This document shows, piece after piece, positions 14,084-22,817 of a stretch of 43,542 nt of DNA. The position numbers and the translations under genes were made by a program. The stretch is from a virus. The stretch is taken from IMG/VR virus record IMGVR_UViG_3300037246_000136, positions 1 to 43,542 of that record, one strand, 5' to 3'. Every line of letters begins with the position of its first letter. The first letter of the stretch is position 1. The notes beneath the pieces were generated by a model. The model was not told where the DNA came from. It made no database searches and saw only the letters and a program-made list of their open reading frames with translations.

Positions 14084-14791
14084 ATGACATTAAAAGCTAA
14101 CAACACAGGCGGTGGCGGTGTGCAACAGGATGTTCTGGATGCAGACAACTACCCCGCACGTATTGCACAGGTTATCGACCTCGGCCTGCAAGCACAGCGT
14201 CCCTATGAAGGGAAGCAGAAGCGACCAGCCAACGAGATCATGGTGACCTACGAGTTGGGCACTGAGTTCATGAAGGACGACGACGGTAACGACCGTCCGG
14301 ACAAGGCTCGTTGGGTGAGTGAACGGTTCTGCCTGTTCGGTCTGAACAGTGAGCGTGCCAAGAGTACCATCCGGTACAAGGCACTCGACCCCAAGGGTGA
14401 GTTCGAGGGGGACTGGGCACTGATGATCGGCAAGGCATGTGTAGTGGCCGTGGTGAACAACAAGAGCAAGGCCAATGGTAAGATCTACAACAACGTAGGT
14501 GGTGTGACTGGACCCATGAAGGGGCTGGCTATCGCTGAGTTGGTGAACGAGAGTAAGTTCTTCTCATTAGAGGACCCAGATCTCGAGGTCTTTACCTCCC
14601 TGCCTGAGTGGGTTCAGGGTGTCATCACTAGCAACCTAGAGTTCGAGGGGTCTGTGTTGCAGAAGGAGCTGGGTATCATACCCATCGCTGACCCGCAGGC
14701 TGATGCTGCGAAGGATATTGTAGACGACACCCCCTGCCCTGCTGGCGGTGACAACTACGGTTCCATAGGCGGCGACGACGTACCATTCTAA
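14084..14791 (+). CDS. Single-stranded DNA-binding protein (235 aa)
   Basis: The protein ends GGDDVPF, a match to the acidic-aromatic tip by which bacterial SSB recruits partners (DDIPF in E. coli). The body has OB-like beta segments (NEIMVTYELG, RWVSERFCLF, WALMIGKACVVAVVNN) and a Gly-rich N-terminus (NNTGGGGVQQD). It sits between the polymerase and the flap exonuclease. It would coat single strands at the fork and bring in the polymerase. The ATG has an AAGAGGAAT site. The fold call is inferred from the tail and location more than from motifs. Confidence 0.75.
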   Translation: MTLKANNTGGGGVQQDVLDADNYPARIAQVIDLGLQAQRPYEGKQKRPANEIMVTYELGTEFMKDDDGNDRPDKARWVSERFCLFGLNSERAKSTIRYKALDPKGEFEGDWALMIGKACVVAVVNNKSKANGKIYNNVGGVTGPMKGLAIAELVNESKFFSLEDPDLEVFTSLPEWVQGVITSNLEFEGSVLQKELGIIPIADPQADAAKDIVDDTPCPAGGDNYGSIGGDDVPF

Positions 14792-14806
14792 TAATAAGGA
14801 TAACAT

Positions 14807-15031
14807 ATGTTTGCATTTCAAGTACGACGTAAAGACAACCCCCGTGAGGGGTCTATCGTAGGACCTCTCTGGCAGGACAACGGGATATCATATGTGCCTG
14901 TCATGTGGGAGGACGACTGGTCTTTCTCTGATGAGTGCCTCGGTGACATCATCGCCATACCCCAGGTACCACAGGGTACCGAGCAGGAGAACATCGTAGC
15001 ATTCCCGGGAACAGAGGAGCCAGTACACTGA
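14807..15031 (+). CDS. Hypothetical protein (74 aa)
   Basis: ATG 14807 follows AAGGATAAC. The protein is beta-rich and acidic (QVRRKDNPREGSIVGPLWQDNG; YVPVMWEDDWSF), and looks like a small one-domain fold. It shares a one-base TGATG junction with the next gene. Not recognised. Confidence 0.65.
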   Translation: MFAFQVRRKDNPREGSIVGPLWQDNGISYVPVMWEDDWSFSDECLGDIIAIPQVPQGTEQENIVAFPGTEEPVH

Positions 15032-15216
15032 TGCGCGCGGGGGCAGGGGGTAGGAAGTACACAGTAGAGTACTCCCAAAGAACTCGGAGAGTGGGTGACG
15101 ACATGTGGTGCATATCCTACGACATACTAGAGGAGGCACAGGGTTGGGCTCGTCAGTGTGTTAAGAGGGGAGGGTGGGCTCGTATATGGGGACCCAATGG
15201 GGCGGAAGAAGTATGA
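15031..15216 (+). CDS. Hypothetical protein (61 aa)
   Basis: ATG 15031 uses the last base of the preceding TGA. The product is basic and Trp-rich (MRAGAGGRKYTVEYSQRTRR; GWARQCVKRGGWARIWG) with a beta-hairpin-like pattern. Its last codons overlap the start of the exonuclease gene and hold its ribosome site. Family unknown. Confidence 0.6.
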   Translation: MRAGAGGRKYTVEYSQRTRRVGDDMWCISYDILEEAQGWARQCVKRGGWARIWGPNGAEEV

Positions 15217-16019
15217 TACCGCTCATTGATGCGGACGTCCTACGGTACGAGGTGGGTGCCATCTGCGAACGAGAAGAGGGCGACCCCTCGTCGTGGGACT
15301 ACTGCGAAGAGGTACTACGAAGAAAGATAGAGCAGATCTGCGTGGCCGCTGGCGGCACCAGACCTCCTATCTTATTCCTCACCGGTAAGGAGAACTTCCG
15401 GAACGATGTCGCTGTGAGTAAGCCATATAAGGGGAAGCGAAAGCCTGACAAGCCCTACCACTGGCAGAATATCACAGTGTTCATGTTCAATCAGTACGAC
15501 ACTAGGCTTGTCGAGGGGCTGGAGGCTGACGACCTGATGGCTATCGAACAATGCAGTGCAGCAAAGTGGTACAAGGAAGAGTACCAGACAGTTATATGTA
15601 CAAGGGACAAGGACCTCCGGATGGTGCCCGGTTGGCATTACGGATGGGAGTGCGGTGCTCAACGAGAGTACGGACCCCTCCTGGTGGACGACAAGGGTGC
15701 CATCGAGCTGATTGAACACACTACCCCAAGTGGGAAGGTCGTGAAGAAGCTCAAGGGTACTGGTATGTGGTTCTTCTACTCACAACTACTGACAGGAGAC
15801 GGGGTGGATAACATCCCAGGTCTCCCTCGGTGCGGCCCAGTCAAGGCGTACAGTATCCTGATGGACTCCGACGGGACTGACACCTGGGAGATTGTCAAGC
15901 AGGTATACGAGGAGGGGGGCTACGATGAGGCGTACCTGTATGAGCAGGTTGATCTCCTCTGGATGGTCCGAGAACTACACGAAGACGGGAGCCCTGTATT
16001 ATGGAGGCCAAACAGTTAG
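15213..16019 (+). CDS. 5'-3' exonuclease / flap endonuclease (268 aa)
   Basis: The PIN/FEN acidic cluster is visible: Asp6 and Asp8 (LIDADVL), EADD (104-107), TRDKDLR (Asp132, Asp134) and GDGVDNIPG (195-203), the last leading into the helix-hairpin-helix that grips DNA (RCGPVKA). A basic arch segment (KPYKGKRKPDKPYHW) lies between. The enzyme removes RNA primers or degrades 5' ends during replication and recombination, like T7 gp6. ATG 15213 overlaps the previous stop and puts Asp6 at the expected place. It forms a replication module with the SSB and the endonuclease VII. Confidence 0.9.
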   Translation: MIPLIDADVLRYEVGAICEREEGDPSSWDYCEEVLRRKIEQICVAAGGTRPPILFLTGKENFRNDVAVSKPYKGKRKPDKPYHWQNITVFMFNQYDTRLVEGLEADDLMAIEQCSAAKWYKEEYQTVICTRDKDLRMVPGWHYGWECGAQREYGPLLVDDKGAIELIEHTTPSGKVVKKLKGTGMWFFYSQLLTGDGVDNIPGLPRCGPVKAYSILMDSDGTDTWEIVKQVYEEGGYDEAYLYEQVDLLWMVRELHEDGSPVLWRPNS

Positions 16020-16174
16020 ACGGGTACACCTTGTGCCAGATGGATGACATTATAAGGAACGCAAGGGAGCTTATCAACTATGGAATAGACTTGAATGATG
16101 GAGTGGTCACTGACTTGGGACTTTACATAGAGGGACTAGTCTACTCTATCTTGGATCATCATGACCAAACTTAA
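16001..16174 (+). CDS. Small acidic hypothetical protein (57 aa)
   Basis: ATG 16001 is about nine bases after GGGAG and lies inside the exonuclease gene. The product is helical and acidic (DDIIRNARELINYGIDLNDG; GLYIEGLVYSILDHHDQT). It overlaps the endonuclease VII start by 14 bases. Role unknown. Confidence 0.6.
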   Translation: MEAKQLDGYTLCQMDDIIRNARELINYGIDLNDGVVTDLGLYIEGLVYSILDHHDQT

Positions 16175-16514
16175 GGCAGCAGAGATCAAGCCGTACCGAG
16201 AGCGGCTCGTCAAGAGTCAGAAGGGTGTTTGTCCTCTGTGCAAGGAGGAGTTAATCATTCCGGATGCCACTCTCGACCACTGTCATGAGACAGGCCATGT
16301 GAGACAAGCGTTGCACCGATCATGCAACTCAGCAGAGGGGCGCATACTTAACTGGGCAGGTAAGAGGAGCAGAGGCGACGACCCTGTGTTGTTCCTCACG
16401 AACCTACTTGAGTACTGGGCCACGGAGTACCATGAGAACCCCTTGCATCACACGCATGGGCACAAACGAAGACGACGACGGACTAAGACTAGGAGAACCA
16501 ATGGAAGCAAATGA
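16161..16514 (+). CDS. Recombination endonuclease VII family nuclease (117 aa)
   Basis: The family core is present: CPLC (24-27), then the catalytic LDHCHETGHVRQALHRSCN (38-56), with Asp39/His40 and His42 in the His-Me finger. The second zinc pair is normally Cys-x2-Cys, and here reads His52-x2-Cys55. The enzyme cleaves Holliday junctions and branched DNA, resolving replication intermediates before packaging. The C-terminus is very basic (HKRRRRRTKTRR), suited to DNA contact. It is shorter than T4 gp49, with no long dimerisation region visible. Confidence 0.88.
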   Translation: MTKLKAAEIKPYRERLVKSQKGVCPLCKEELIIPDATLDHCHETGHVRQALHRSCNSAEGRILNWAGKRSRGDDPVLFLTNLLEYWATEYHENPLHHTHGHKRRRRRTKTRRTNGSK

Positions 16515-16728
16515 GCGTATTCAAGGTCACGTAGATGACATGCTCAAGGTAGTGCTTGACAACACTCGGATCATCGACGGCGAACAGAAGGCGTCAGCTA
16601 ACGGAGTTGAACTCCTGCTGGCTGCCCTGATTGCAGTACCATCCGACATTCGCGAGACGGTAGTACACCGGTTCGAGTCCCAACTGAAGAAGGTTATTGA
16701 AGATGGCAGCAAAGATACTGATATTTGA
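16501..16728 (+). CDS. Small helical hypothetical protein (75 aa)
   Basis: ATG 16501 is six bases after AGGAGA; an in-frame ATG at 16456 would add 15 acidic residues but has no site. The protein is mostly helical and acidic (IQGHVDDMLKVVLDN; VELLLAALIAV). It overlaps the next gene by 26 bases. Not recognised. Confidence 0.65.
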   Translation: MEANERIQGHVDDMLKVVLDNTRIIDGEQKASANGVELLLAALIAVPSDIRETVVHRFESQLKKVIEDGSKDTDI

Positions 16729-17476
16729 TATCGAGACAGCACCCCTATCAGCATACGTGTGGGGTATCTGGAAGCAGAACGTTGGTATGAACATGCTGCG
16801 CAAGCAGTGGTACATGCTGACGTGGGCAGCCAAGTGGCTCGGGGAGGACACGATACACTATGACAGTAATCACCTCCACGGTGACCCCAAGTGCGACAAG
16901 GGAATCTGTGAGTCCCTTCACGCTATGATAGACAAGGCGGATATCGTCGTTGCCCACAACGGGAACAAGTTCGACATCAAGAAGATGAACGCTCGCTTCC
17001 TGTTCCACGGTATGGACCCTCCGAGTCCGGTGCGTAAGATCGACACGCTACTGGAAGCACGCAAGTACTTCGCCCTCACCAGTAATAGACTGGATGAGAT
17101 AGGCAAGTTCCTGGGTGTCGGTCAGAAGATGGAGACAGGTGGCTGGAAGATCTGGGAAGGCTGTATGGATGGTGACATCGAGTCCTTCGAGACTATGGTG
17201 AAGTACAACATACAAGACGTGCACCTACTGGAGAATGTATATGTCGCACTACGACCCTGGATGCAGAACCACCCGAACATCGCAGTGTTCGACGAAGCGG
17301 AAGAACCTACTTGCCCGAAGTGTGGAAGCGATGCGCTCCACTACCGAGGGTACACTACCACACAAGCTGGTCGCTATCATCGCTTCCGTTGTATGGACTG
17401 TGGTGGATGGGGTCGAGACCGTCTGTCCGTGCTCGAGAAAGAGAAACGGAAGTCGATGAAGATGAACGTACAGTAG
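16703..17476 (+). CDS. Stand-alone DnaQ-like 3'-5' exonuclease with zinc ribbon (257 aa)
   Basis: DEDD motifs: FDIETAP (8-14; Asp9, Glu11), VVAHNGNKFDIKKMN with its central Asp, and YNIQDVHLLENVY with the last Asp. The C-terminal 45 residues carry CPKCG and CMDCGG, a zinc ribbon, followed by a basic tail. Such proteins trim 3' ends of DNA or RNA. The polymerase already has its own exonuclease domain, so this one may act in recombination, host DNA turnover or RNA processing. ATG 16703 (MAAKILIFDIET) is favoured over an upstream TTG. Confidence 0.88.
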   Translation: MAAKILIFDIETAPLSAYVWGIWKQNVGMNMLRKQWYMLTWAAKWLGEDTIHYDSNHLHGDPKCDKGICESLHAMIDKADIVVAHNGNKFDIKKMNARFLFHGMDPPSPVRKIDTLLEARKYFALTSNRLDEIGKFLGVGQKMETGGWKIWEGCMDGDIESFETMVKYNIQDVHLLENVYVALRPWMQNHPNIAVFDEAEEPTCPKCGSDALHYRGYTTTQAGRYHRFRCMDCGGWGRDRLSVLEKEKRKSMKMNVQ

Positions 17477-17484
17477 GGGGAACG

Positions 17485-17811
17485 ATGGAAGTAGACCCGA
17501 CTGGTCGTGATCAGCACGACCCGGGTGCTAAGGTGGACGCAGGCAAGCCTCGTATGGGGCTTGTTCTGGGTGCATTCTCTAAGGCACTCACACTGGTAGC
17601 AGAGATAGGCACATTCGGTGCAGAGAAGTACACAGACAACGGGTGGCGGGATGTCCCGGACGGGCCGAACAGATACATGGATGCAGCATTGCGCCATATC
17701 TTTCAGTCCTTCACGGAGTACCTAGACACAGAGAGCGGCAAGCCACATGTAGCACATGCTGCATGGAACTTGCTTGCTATCATTGAACTAGAGGAGAATG
17801 ATAATGCGTGA
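17485..17811 (+). CDS. dATP/dGTP diphosphohydrolase-like protein (108 aa)
   Basis: It matches the phage family named dATP/dGTP diphosphohydrolase N-terminal domain (DUF5664 type), a MazG-like all-alpha fold. Visible signatures are DAGKPRMGLVLGAF, TFGAEKYTDNGW, RYMDAALRHIFQ and HVAHAAWNLLAI. It may hydrolyse purine deoxynucleotides to tune pools together with the nearby ribonucleotide reductase. Some relatives act in 2-aminoadenine genome synthesis, but no PurZ-like gene is seen here. ATG 17485 follows AGGGGG. Confidence 0.82.
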   Translation: MEVDPTGRDQHDPGAKVDAGKPRMGLVLGAFSKALTLVAEIGTFGAEKYTDNGWRDVPDGPNRYMDAALRHIFQSFTEYLDTESGKPHVAHAAWNLLAIIELEENDNA

Positions 17812-17953
17812 CTTATACATAGAGAACAAGCAACTCAAGGAGCGTCTGCTCGAAGCTGTCCTACAGAACGGACAACTGATAGCTGACGTGGAGTTCTACA
17901 AGACTGAGTTAGAGAAGCTCCTGACTCAGGTGGAGAACATGGATCTGATATGA
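17804..17953 (+). CDS. Small coiled-coil protein (49 aa)
   Basis: ATG 17804 lies after GAGGAGA and inside the preceding gene; its stop overlaps the reductase start (ATGA). The product is one charged helix with Leu heptads (ENKQLKERLLEAVLQ; YKTELEKLLTQVENM). It may be an adaptor peptide for its neighbours. Function unknown. Confidence 0.6.
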   Translation: MRDLYIENKQLKERLLEAVLQNGQLIADVEFYKTELEKLLTQVENMDLI

Positions 17954-19587
17954 CAGAGTTCAGGAACTCGTTCGCAGAGAACATATTCAAACAGAAGTAC
18001 GCACTATTCCCGGAGCAGACGTGGGCCGAGAAGGCTCACGATATCTCCTTTGATGTAACACAGAACCTCATGCCCCCCGATACACAGGGCGAGCTGGAAC
18101 AGTACATCAAGGACTTCAAGTTCATGCCGGGTGGTCGGTACATATACTACGCGGGGCGTCGTGCCCGGTACTACAACAACTGTTACCTAATGAAAGGTGA
18201 GGAGGATACACGTGAAGAATGGGGTAACTTATGTAAACGAAGCAGCGATGCTCTCATGTCTGGTGGGGGTATTGGCTGTGACTACAGTGTGTTTCGGCCT
18301 CAAGGCTCGCCTCTTGGCAGAACAGGTGGAGTTGCTTCAGGCCCAATCCCACTCATGCACAGCATCAACGAGATTGGAAGGAATGTCATGCAAGGAGGTT
18401 CCCGAAGGTCTGCTATATACGCCTCTCTGAACTGGATGCATGGAGATGCGGAGGACTTCTTACGTGTGAAGGACTGGCACAAGATGGAGGTCGCCCCGGG
18501 CGTGTCACTGCGGGACTGCAAGGCGCACAACTTCAATGCGTACGCACCCCTTGACATGACAAACGTCTCCTTGAACTACGATGACAAGTTCCTCGACCGT
18601 GTGCAGAATGGACAGCTACCTCCTATATTCATTGACAATTGCCGACAAGCCCTCCAGACTGGGGAGCCCGGCTTCAGCTTTAACTTTGGAGATAAAGAGA
18701 ATGAAACGTTACGCAACGCATGTACCGAGGTCACGTCCGAAGACGACTCTGATGTGTGCAACCTTGGTTCAGTTAACATGGGCAGGATCGAAACGCTTGA
18801 CGAGTTCCGTGCTGTTGTTAGGCTGGCATCTGGGTTCCTCGTTTGCGGCACTATCACAGCGGATCTTCCTTACGATAAGGTCTATGCGGTAAGGAAGAAG
18901 AACCGTCGTCTCGGTCTGGGACTGATGGGCATCCATGAATGGTTACTTAAAAGAGGATACCGATATGAAGTTAATGCCGAGCTTCGGAAGTGGCTCGAAG
19001 TCTACCGAGAAGAAAGTGAAAGGTCTGCCAACAGTCTCTGTGATAGGCTTAGTATCTCTCGCCCTGTGGCTTACCGCGCTATTGCTCCCACTGGTACTAT
19101 TGGTATTATTGCTGGGACAACCACCGGAATCGAGCCTCTCTTTGCCGTTGCTTACAAGCGTCGGTATCTTGTTGGTGGTGATAAGTGGAAGTATGAATAC
19201 GTTGTGGACTCAACTGCGGAAGCCCTTATCAAGGAGCATGCGCTCGAGCCTAATGGGATTGAAACTTCGGTGGCCCTTACTGATGACTTCGAGAGACGTC
19301 TTGGTTTCCAAGCGGATGTCCAGGATTACGTGGATATGGCTATCTCGTCAACTATTAACATGCCCAGTTGGGGGAGTGATCTCAATAACGAAGACACAGT
19401 GGCTCCTTTTGCACAGACACTCGCAAGGTATGCCCCTCGTCTACGAGGCTTCACGGTGTACCCTGACGGAGCGAGGGGCGGTCAGCCTCTCACCCCGTGT
19501 GCGTACAAAGCAGCCGTGCGTCACAAAGGAGTGGTCTTTGAAGAAAATAGCGAGCAGCAGTGCAACTCAGGAGTATGCGGAATATGA
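17950..19587 (+). CDS. Class II (adenosylcobalamin-dependent) ribonucleotide reductase (545 aa)
   Basis: It reduces ribonucleotides to deoxyribonucleotides. The redox Cys pair is Cys78 (NNCYL) and Cys270 (VCNLGS). The finger loop is NACTE (256-260) with the radical Cys258. PTGTIG and the C-terminal CNSGVC (538-543), which reloads the active site, are all present. The compact monomeric size, no adjacent small subunit and no N-terminal ATP cone support class II. It needs host cobalamin. The start overlaps the previous stop (ATGA). Confidence 0.92.
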   Translation: MTEFRNSFAENIFKQKYALFPEQTWAEKAHDISFDVTQNLMPPDTQGELEQYIKDFKFMPGGRYIYYAGRRARYYNNCYLMKGEEDTREEWGNLCKRSSDALMSGGGIGCDYSVFRPQGSPLGRTGGVASGPIPLMHSINEIGRNVMQGGSRRSAIYASLNWMHGDAEDFLRVKDWHKMEVAPGVSLRDCKAHNFNAYAPLDMTNVSLNYDDKFLDRVQNGQLPPIFIDNCRQALQTGEPGFSFNFGDKENETLRNACTEVTSEDDSDVCNLGSVNMGRIETLDEFRAVVRLASGFLVCGTITADLPYDKVYAVRKKNRRLGLGLMGIHEWLLKRGYRYEVNAELRKWLEVYREESERSANSLCDRLSISRPVAYRAIAPTGTIGIIAGTTTGIEPLFAVAYKRRYLVGGDKWKYEYVVDSTAEALIKEHALEPNGIETSVALTDDFERRLGFQADVQDYVDMAISSTINMPSWGSDLNNEDTVAPFAQTLARYAPRLRGFTVYPDGARGGQPLTPCAYKAAVRHKGVVFEENSEQQCNSGVCGI

Positions 19588-19940
19588 ATTCGAAACGGGA
19601 CCTTTTACCAATAGTAAAGCAGTGGGACCCATACGGCCACCGCGCCAACAGCTCTACGAGCGATACTGGGAAGGAGACCGGTACGTATATCGACCCGTTG
19701 GTTCAGGCTCTGGAGGATCTGGCGCAGGTGCAGGAGGTGTGGCACAAACAGCGGATACGTCGGGAAATGGACAAGGAATTGGAGACGATAAAAAAGGAGA
19801 GGGATGAGGCACTCGCATTGAATGCTCATCTCACTCTCCATATCGAAGCTCTTATACTCTCGTTGCCTGAGAACATCCGAAAGAGATGTTGCCGTTATGC
19901 GGAAGCTCACTCAGCTGCATCGCTGTCACCTGGCAGCTAG
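19584..19940 (+). CDS. Hypothetical protein (118 aa), last plus-arm gene
   Basis: ATG 19584 overlaps the reductase stop (ATGA) and lies ten bases after AGGAG; ATG 19575 is too close to that site. The N-terminal third has KQWDPYGHRANSS and a Thr/Ser-rich stretch. The middle is a long charged helix (RREMDKELETIKKERDEAL) likely to coil. The end has CCRYAEAHSAAS. Not recognised. It ends 75 bases before the convergent virion arm. Confidence 0.65.
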   Translation: MNSKRDLLPIVKQWDPYGHRANSSTSDTGKETGTYIDPLVQALEDLAQVQEVWHKQRIRREMDKELETIKKERDEALALNAHLTLHIEALILSLPENIRKRCCRYAEAHSAASLSPGS

Positions 19941-19957
19941 CCTCGTTCTTCATAACA

Positions 19958-19990
19958 CCTACAATCTGGGGATCACCCCCGGGTTGTAGG
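19958..19990. terminator. Hairpin at the convergent junction
   Basis: CCTACAA (19958-19964) pairs with TTGTAGG (19984-19990), and an inner GGGG/CCCC stem stacks within. It is the only notable structure in the 75 bases between the two converging arms. No T-run follows on either strand, so it may act as a bidirectional pause or RNA-stabilising end more than as a classical intrinsic terminator. Confidence 0.5.
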
Positions 19991-20015
19991 ATTACCAGTA
20001 ACAACCATACTACCA

Positions 20016-22814
20016 TCAGTCTTCTCCATAGGATTTGAATACCTCGTAAGCCTCCCCAACCTTGGTCTGCTTGTCACGGCCAGCCTTGCCCTGTCTCGGG
20101 AACCAGTAGTAGTTATAGAAGTCTCCAATTATCGGGAACTTCCTAGCTATCTCGTCGTCCCACACCCCATTAAGAATCATATTAGAAGCAGTCTTACCCA
20201 TAGCCCCTACCAATCCCATCGGTGGCAGCACAGATTCCAGGAGGAATGCTGGTGCATCGTCAGCGAGCTTGTGGAACGTATAGGTATCACCTACACGGTT
20301 CAGCGTAGCCACGCTAGCCATCTGCTCCAGTGCCCCAAACAAGATGTCTTCCGCATGGAAGTCCTCTCCCTTGAACACAGTACCACGAGTCTCGTCGATC
20401 AGTCCGTAGCCCAGTCCAGCGAACAGCGTGTACCTAGCTGCGTATGATGCTGCCTCTTTGATGTTGCCCTTGTGTAGCTCATCCAGGAAGTTCTTACGGA
20501 ACATAGCCTTCTGCTTAATAGCAAAGCCAGTCATCGCGTACAGTGGACGTGCGAACGTGTTGTTGGCGTATGCCAGTGGACGTCCAGCCATTGAGATCAA
20601 CTGCTGCTCTCCTAACTTAGAGAACGAAGCCTCCTCAATCAACCTACGAACGTGGAGAGGCATGTCCTCAACCTTCTGAGTACCTGCAAGGTGCTTGCGT
20701 ACACGCTGGAGTTCCTGTGTGGACAGCATGTGCCCCCACTCTTTCACCAGCTCACCCTTACGGGCTGCGTCCCTAGCCTTGTTCAAGGCAGAACGTAACA
20801 CAACTCCCTTACCTATCCGATCCATCGCAGCAAAGCCTGACCACCTGAAAGAGAACTGAGTCACCTTACTGGCCTTGTCAGCTACCTTGTCCCACTTACC
20901 GGGGTTCGAGATGGTGTCGTCGAACTGCTTGACGAACTCTCCTACCGACTGGTCATCACCAATACCCATGTTCTTCAGGGTCTTGCCGAACGCCCCGTTA
21001 GTGGTCTGCATCAGTGCCTTCATAGTGGGCTTGATGCCGTTGTTGGTCATAGACACGAACACGTCGTGAAGGTTCAGCATGGCCGACTTGAACTGCGCCA
21101 GCGTACCAGCGTATCCCATAGCCATGAACGCACGAACAGCAGGGGGCGGTATCTTAGTAGCCCCCTGTTGTGCACCGTGCATCAGGTCGTTGGCCAGCTT
21201 AGCACGCTCGGGGTCTATCCCGTCTGCTACCAGCTTGGCCTCTACACCTTTGAACAGGTCAAGAGTAGTACCGCCCTTCCCCATAGTGGGTGACAGCTTG
21301 AACTTCTTGGCTACCTCAATGAGGGCTTCCTCGTCTGACATGTGCTTCAGGTGTGTCAGGATGGGGTTGGCGTATTCGGCCAGCTCGTCCACCTCCATGT
21401 CCCACCCTGCCTTCCGTCCACGGGCCTTGAGGGCACCGGGCTTTGAGGTGTGCGGGTCAACGGGCTTCTGTACCCACCCCTTCCGCTTCTTCGCCTTCTT
21501 GCTAGAGTGCAAGTAGTAGATGTCATCGAACCCGGAGTCAGGCTTGTACAGGTGCTTACGCCCTGCGGTAGCCTGCTTGCCTGCCTGTTTAATGAAGGTG
21601 TCGAAAGACTTCACAGCCTCATCACCCAGGTTCTCTTGGATCATCTTGCGTGCTTCTGCCATCTTCTGTACAGGACTACGGTGGAAGTCCAACAGCACAG
21701 CCTTGAACGTCTCGTTGTCGTCAGCGAGCTTAGCGATATCCTTGATAGGTTCCCCTATCTCAGCGGCCACTCGAGCCTGCTTACGTGTAGCGGTTTCCAC
21801 CGCACGCTCCCAATGCCCAGCAACATTAGCCCCGACATGACGACGAAGAGTCTCGGTCATCGGTGAGGCGATATGCTCCCACCAGCTGACGTCGATACCT
21901 TCTCGTAGGTTCTCCTGCTTGAACTGCTTGTCTACCGTGCGGAGTGCCAGTGGGTCAGTGTCAACCTTCAGTCCTCCCTTCTTCTTCAGTACTTCTAGTG
22001 TCTTCTTGGGTGATACGCCGTAGATCTCATCCAGGTCCTCTACCACACGGGTGAGGCTCGGCTTGATGTGGGACTCAGGGATAGTGTGCTGAGTGACAAT
22101 CATATCAGTGGGCTTGTACGCAGGTCCCTGCTCCTTCACGATCTTGTCCATAACATCTTGGTGCGTTGCCATGAAGACACGGTTCTTCTCTATCACGTCA
22201 CGCTTACCTGCGAGGTTGGCCATCCGGTAGATGTCCTCGTCCGTCTCAAGGAAGTCATCACCCAGCTTGTGCCAGTCGGCACTGCGGGACTTAGCTATCT
22301 TGACGCCTTGTTCCGTAAGCTCTCGTGCAACGTCATCAGTGACAGTACTCCCGAGGCCAAGCCAATCAAGGGCGTAGTTACCTGTAGTAGCTGCTCTCTT
22401 GACGGACATGAAACCGGGGGCTGTTGTAGCAGCCATACCAGCTGCCTTGGTGATATCTCGGGCGGTGCCTGAGGGCATGAACTGCCGCTGTGTTTCTTGA
22501 TCGTCATTCCCGTATACTGCGTCTTCGATAGCCCGGAACCCATCCATGAAGGTGGGCAACTGTGTGTCCGAGCCAGCAAGACGGAGTCCCGCATTGATAG
22601 TACCGACGGATAGGAAGTCCAGCATCTCCGCAACAGAGGTGTTAGCCCCTCGTGCGAACTCAGAAGCAACACCACCTACTGTGATCTCCTCGGGTACGAA
22701 TGCTTCCTTCTTAGGTGTGTTGAGAGTGATGCCAGCTGGGGCAGTACCGGACAGGGTGATCCCTTTCGGGATACTCGTGTCTTCGTTGAGTGTGATGCCT
22801 GATGGTACTGCCAT
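20016..22814 (-). CDS. Large internal virion / DNA-ejection protein (932 aa)
   Basis: It is the largest gene and the last of the late arm, the usual place of T7-like core proteins. The N-terminus repeats P-x-G-I-T-L three times within 35 residues (PSGITL, PKGITL, PAGITL), and the same motif starts the 212-residue protein at 37902-38540. The rest is largely helical and charged, with Ala/Gly-rich hydrophobic segments around 560-580 and 790-860. No transglycosylase or protease motif is apparent. GAGGAG, shared with the preceding stop, fixes the start. A role in ejecting DNA through the cell envelope is inferred. Confidence 0.7.
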   Translation of the reverse strand: MAVPSGITLNEDTSIPKGITLSGTAPAGITLNTPKKEAFVPEEITVGGVASEFARGANTSVAEMLDFLSVGTINAGLRLAGSDTQLPTFMDGFRAIEDAVYGNDDQETQRQFMPSGTARDITKAAGMAATTAPGFMSVKRAATTGNYALDWLGLGSTVTDDVARELTEQGVKIAKSRSADWHKLGDDFLETDEDIYRMANLAGKRDVIEKNRVFMATHQDVMDKIVKEQGPAYKPTDMIVTQHTIPESHIKPSLTRVVEDLDEIYGVSPKKTLEVLKKKGGLKVDTDPLALRTVDKQFKQENLREGIDVSWWEHIASPMTETLRRHVGANVAGHWERAVETATRKQARVAAEIGEPIKDIAKLADDNETFKAVLLDFHRSPVQKMAEARKMIQENLGDEAVKSFDTFIKQAGKQATAGRKHLYKPDSGFDDIYYLHSSKKAKKRKGWVQKPVDPHTSKPGALKARGRKAGWDMEVDELAEYANPILTHLKHMSDEEALIEVAKKFKLSPTMGKGGTTLDLFKGVEAKLVADGIDPERAKLANDLMHGAQQGATKIPPPAVRAFMAMGYAGTLAQFKSAMLNLHDVFVSMTNNGIKPTMKALMQTTNGAFGKTLKNMGIGDDQSVGEFVKQFDDTISNPGKWDKVADKASKVTQFSFRWSGFAAMDRIGKGVVLRSALNKARDAARKGELVKEWGHMLSTQELQRVRKHLAGTQKVEDMPLHVRRLIEEASFSKLGEQQLISMAGRPLAYANNTFARPLYAMTGFAIKQKAMFRKNFLDELHKGNIKEAASYAARYTLFAGLGYGLIDETRGTVFKGEDFHAEDILFGALEQMASVATLNRVGDTYTFHKLADDAPAFLLESVLPPMGLVGAMGKTASNMILNGVWDDEIARKFPIIGDFYNYYWFPRQGKAGRDKQTKVGEAYEVFKSYGED

Positions 22815-22817
22815 GTG

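Noticed and set aside
17485-17811. Evidence for a 2-aminoadenine (Z) genome
   Set aside because: Only a diphosphohydrolase-like protein is present. No PurZ (adenylosuccinate synthetase-like) or DatZ gene was seen, so a Z genome is not supported.
18935-19807. 290-codon plus-strand frame inside the ribonucleotide reductase gene
   Set aside because: It lies out of frame within a gene carrying all reductase motifs, and its product is a low-complexity Leu/Ser sequence without a ribosome site.
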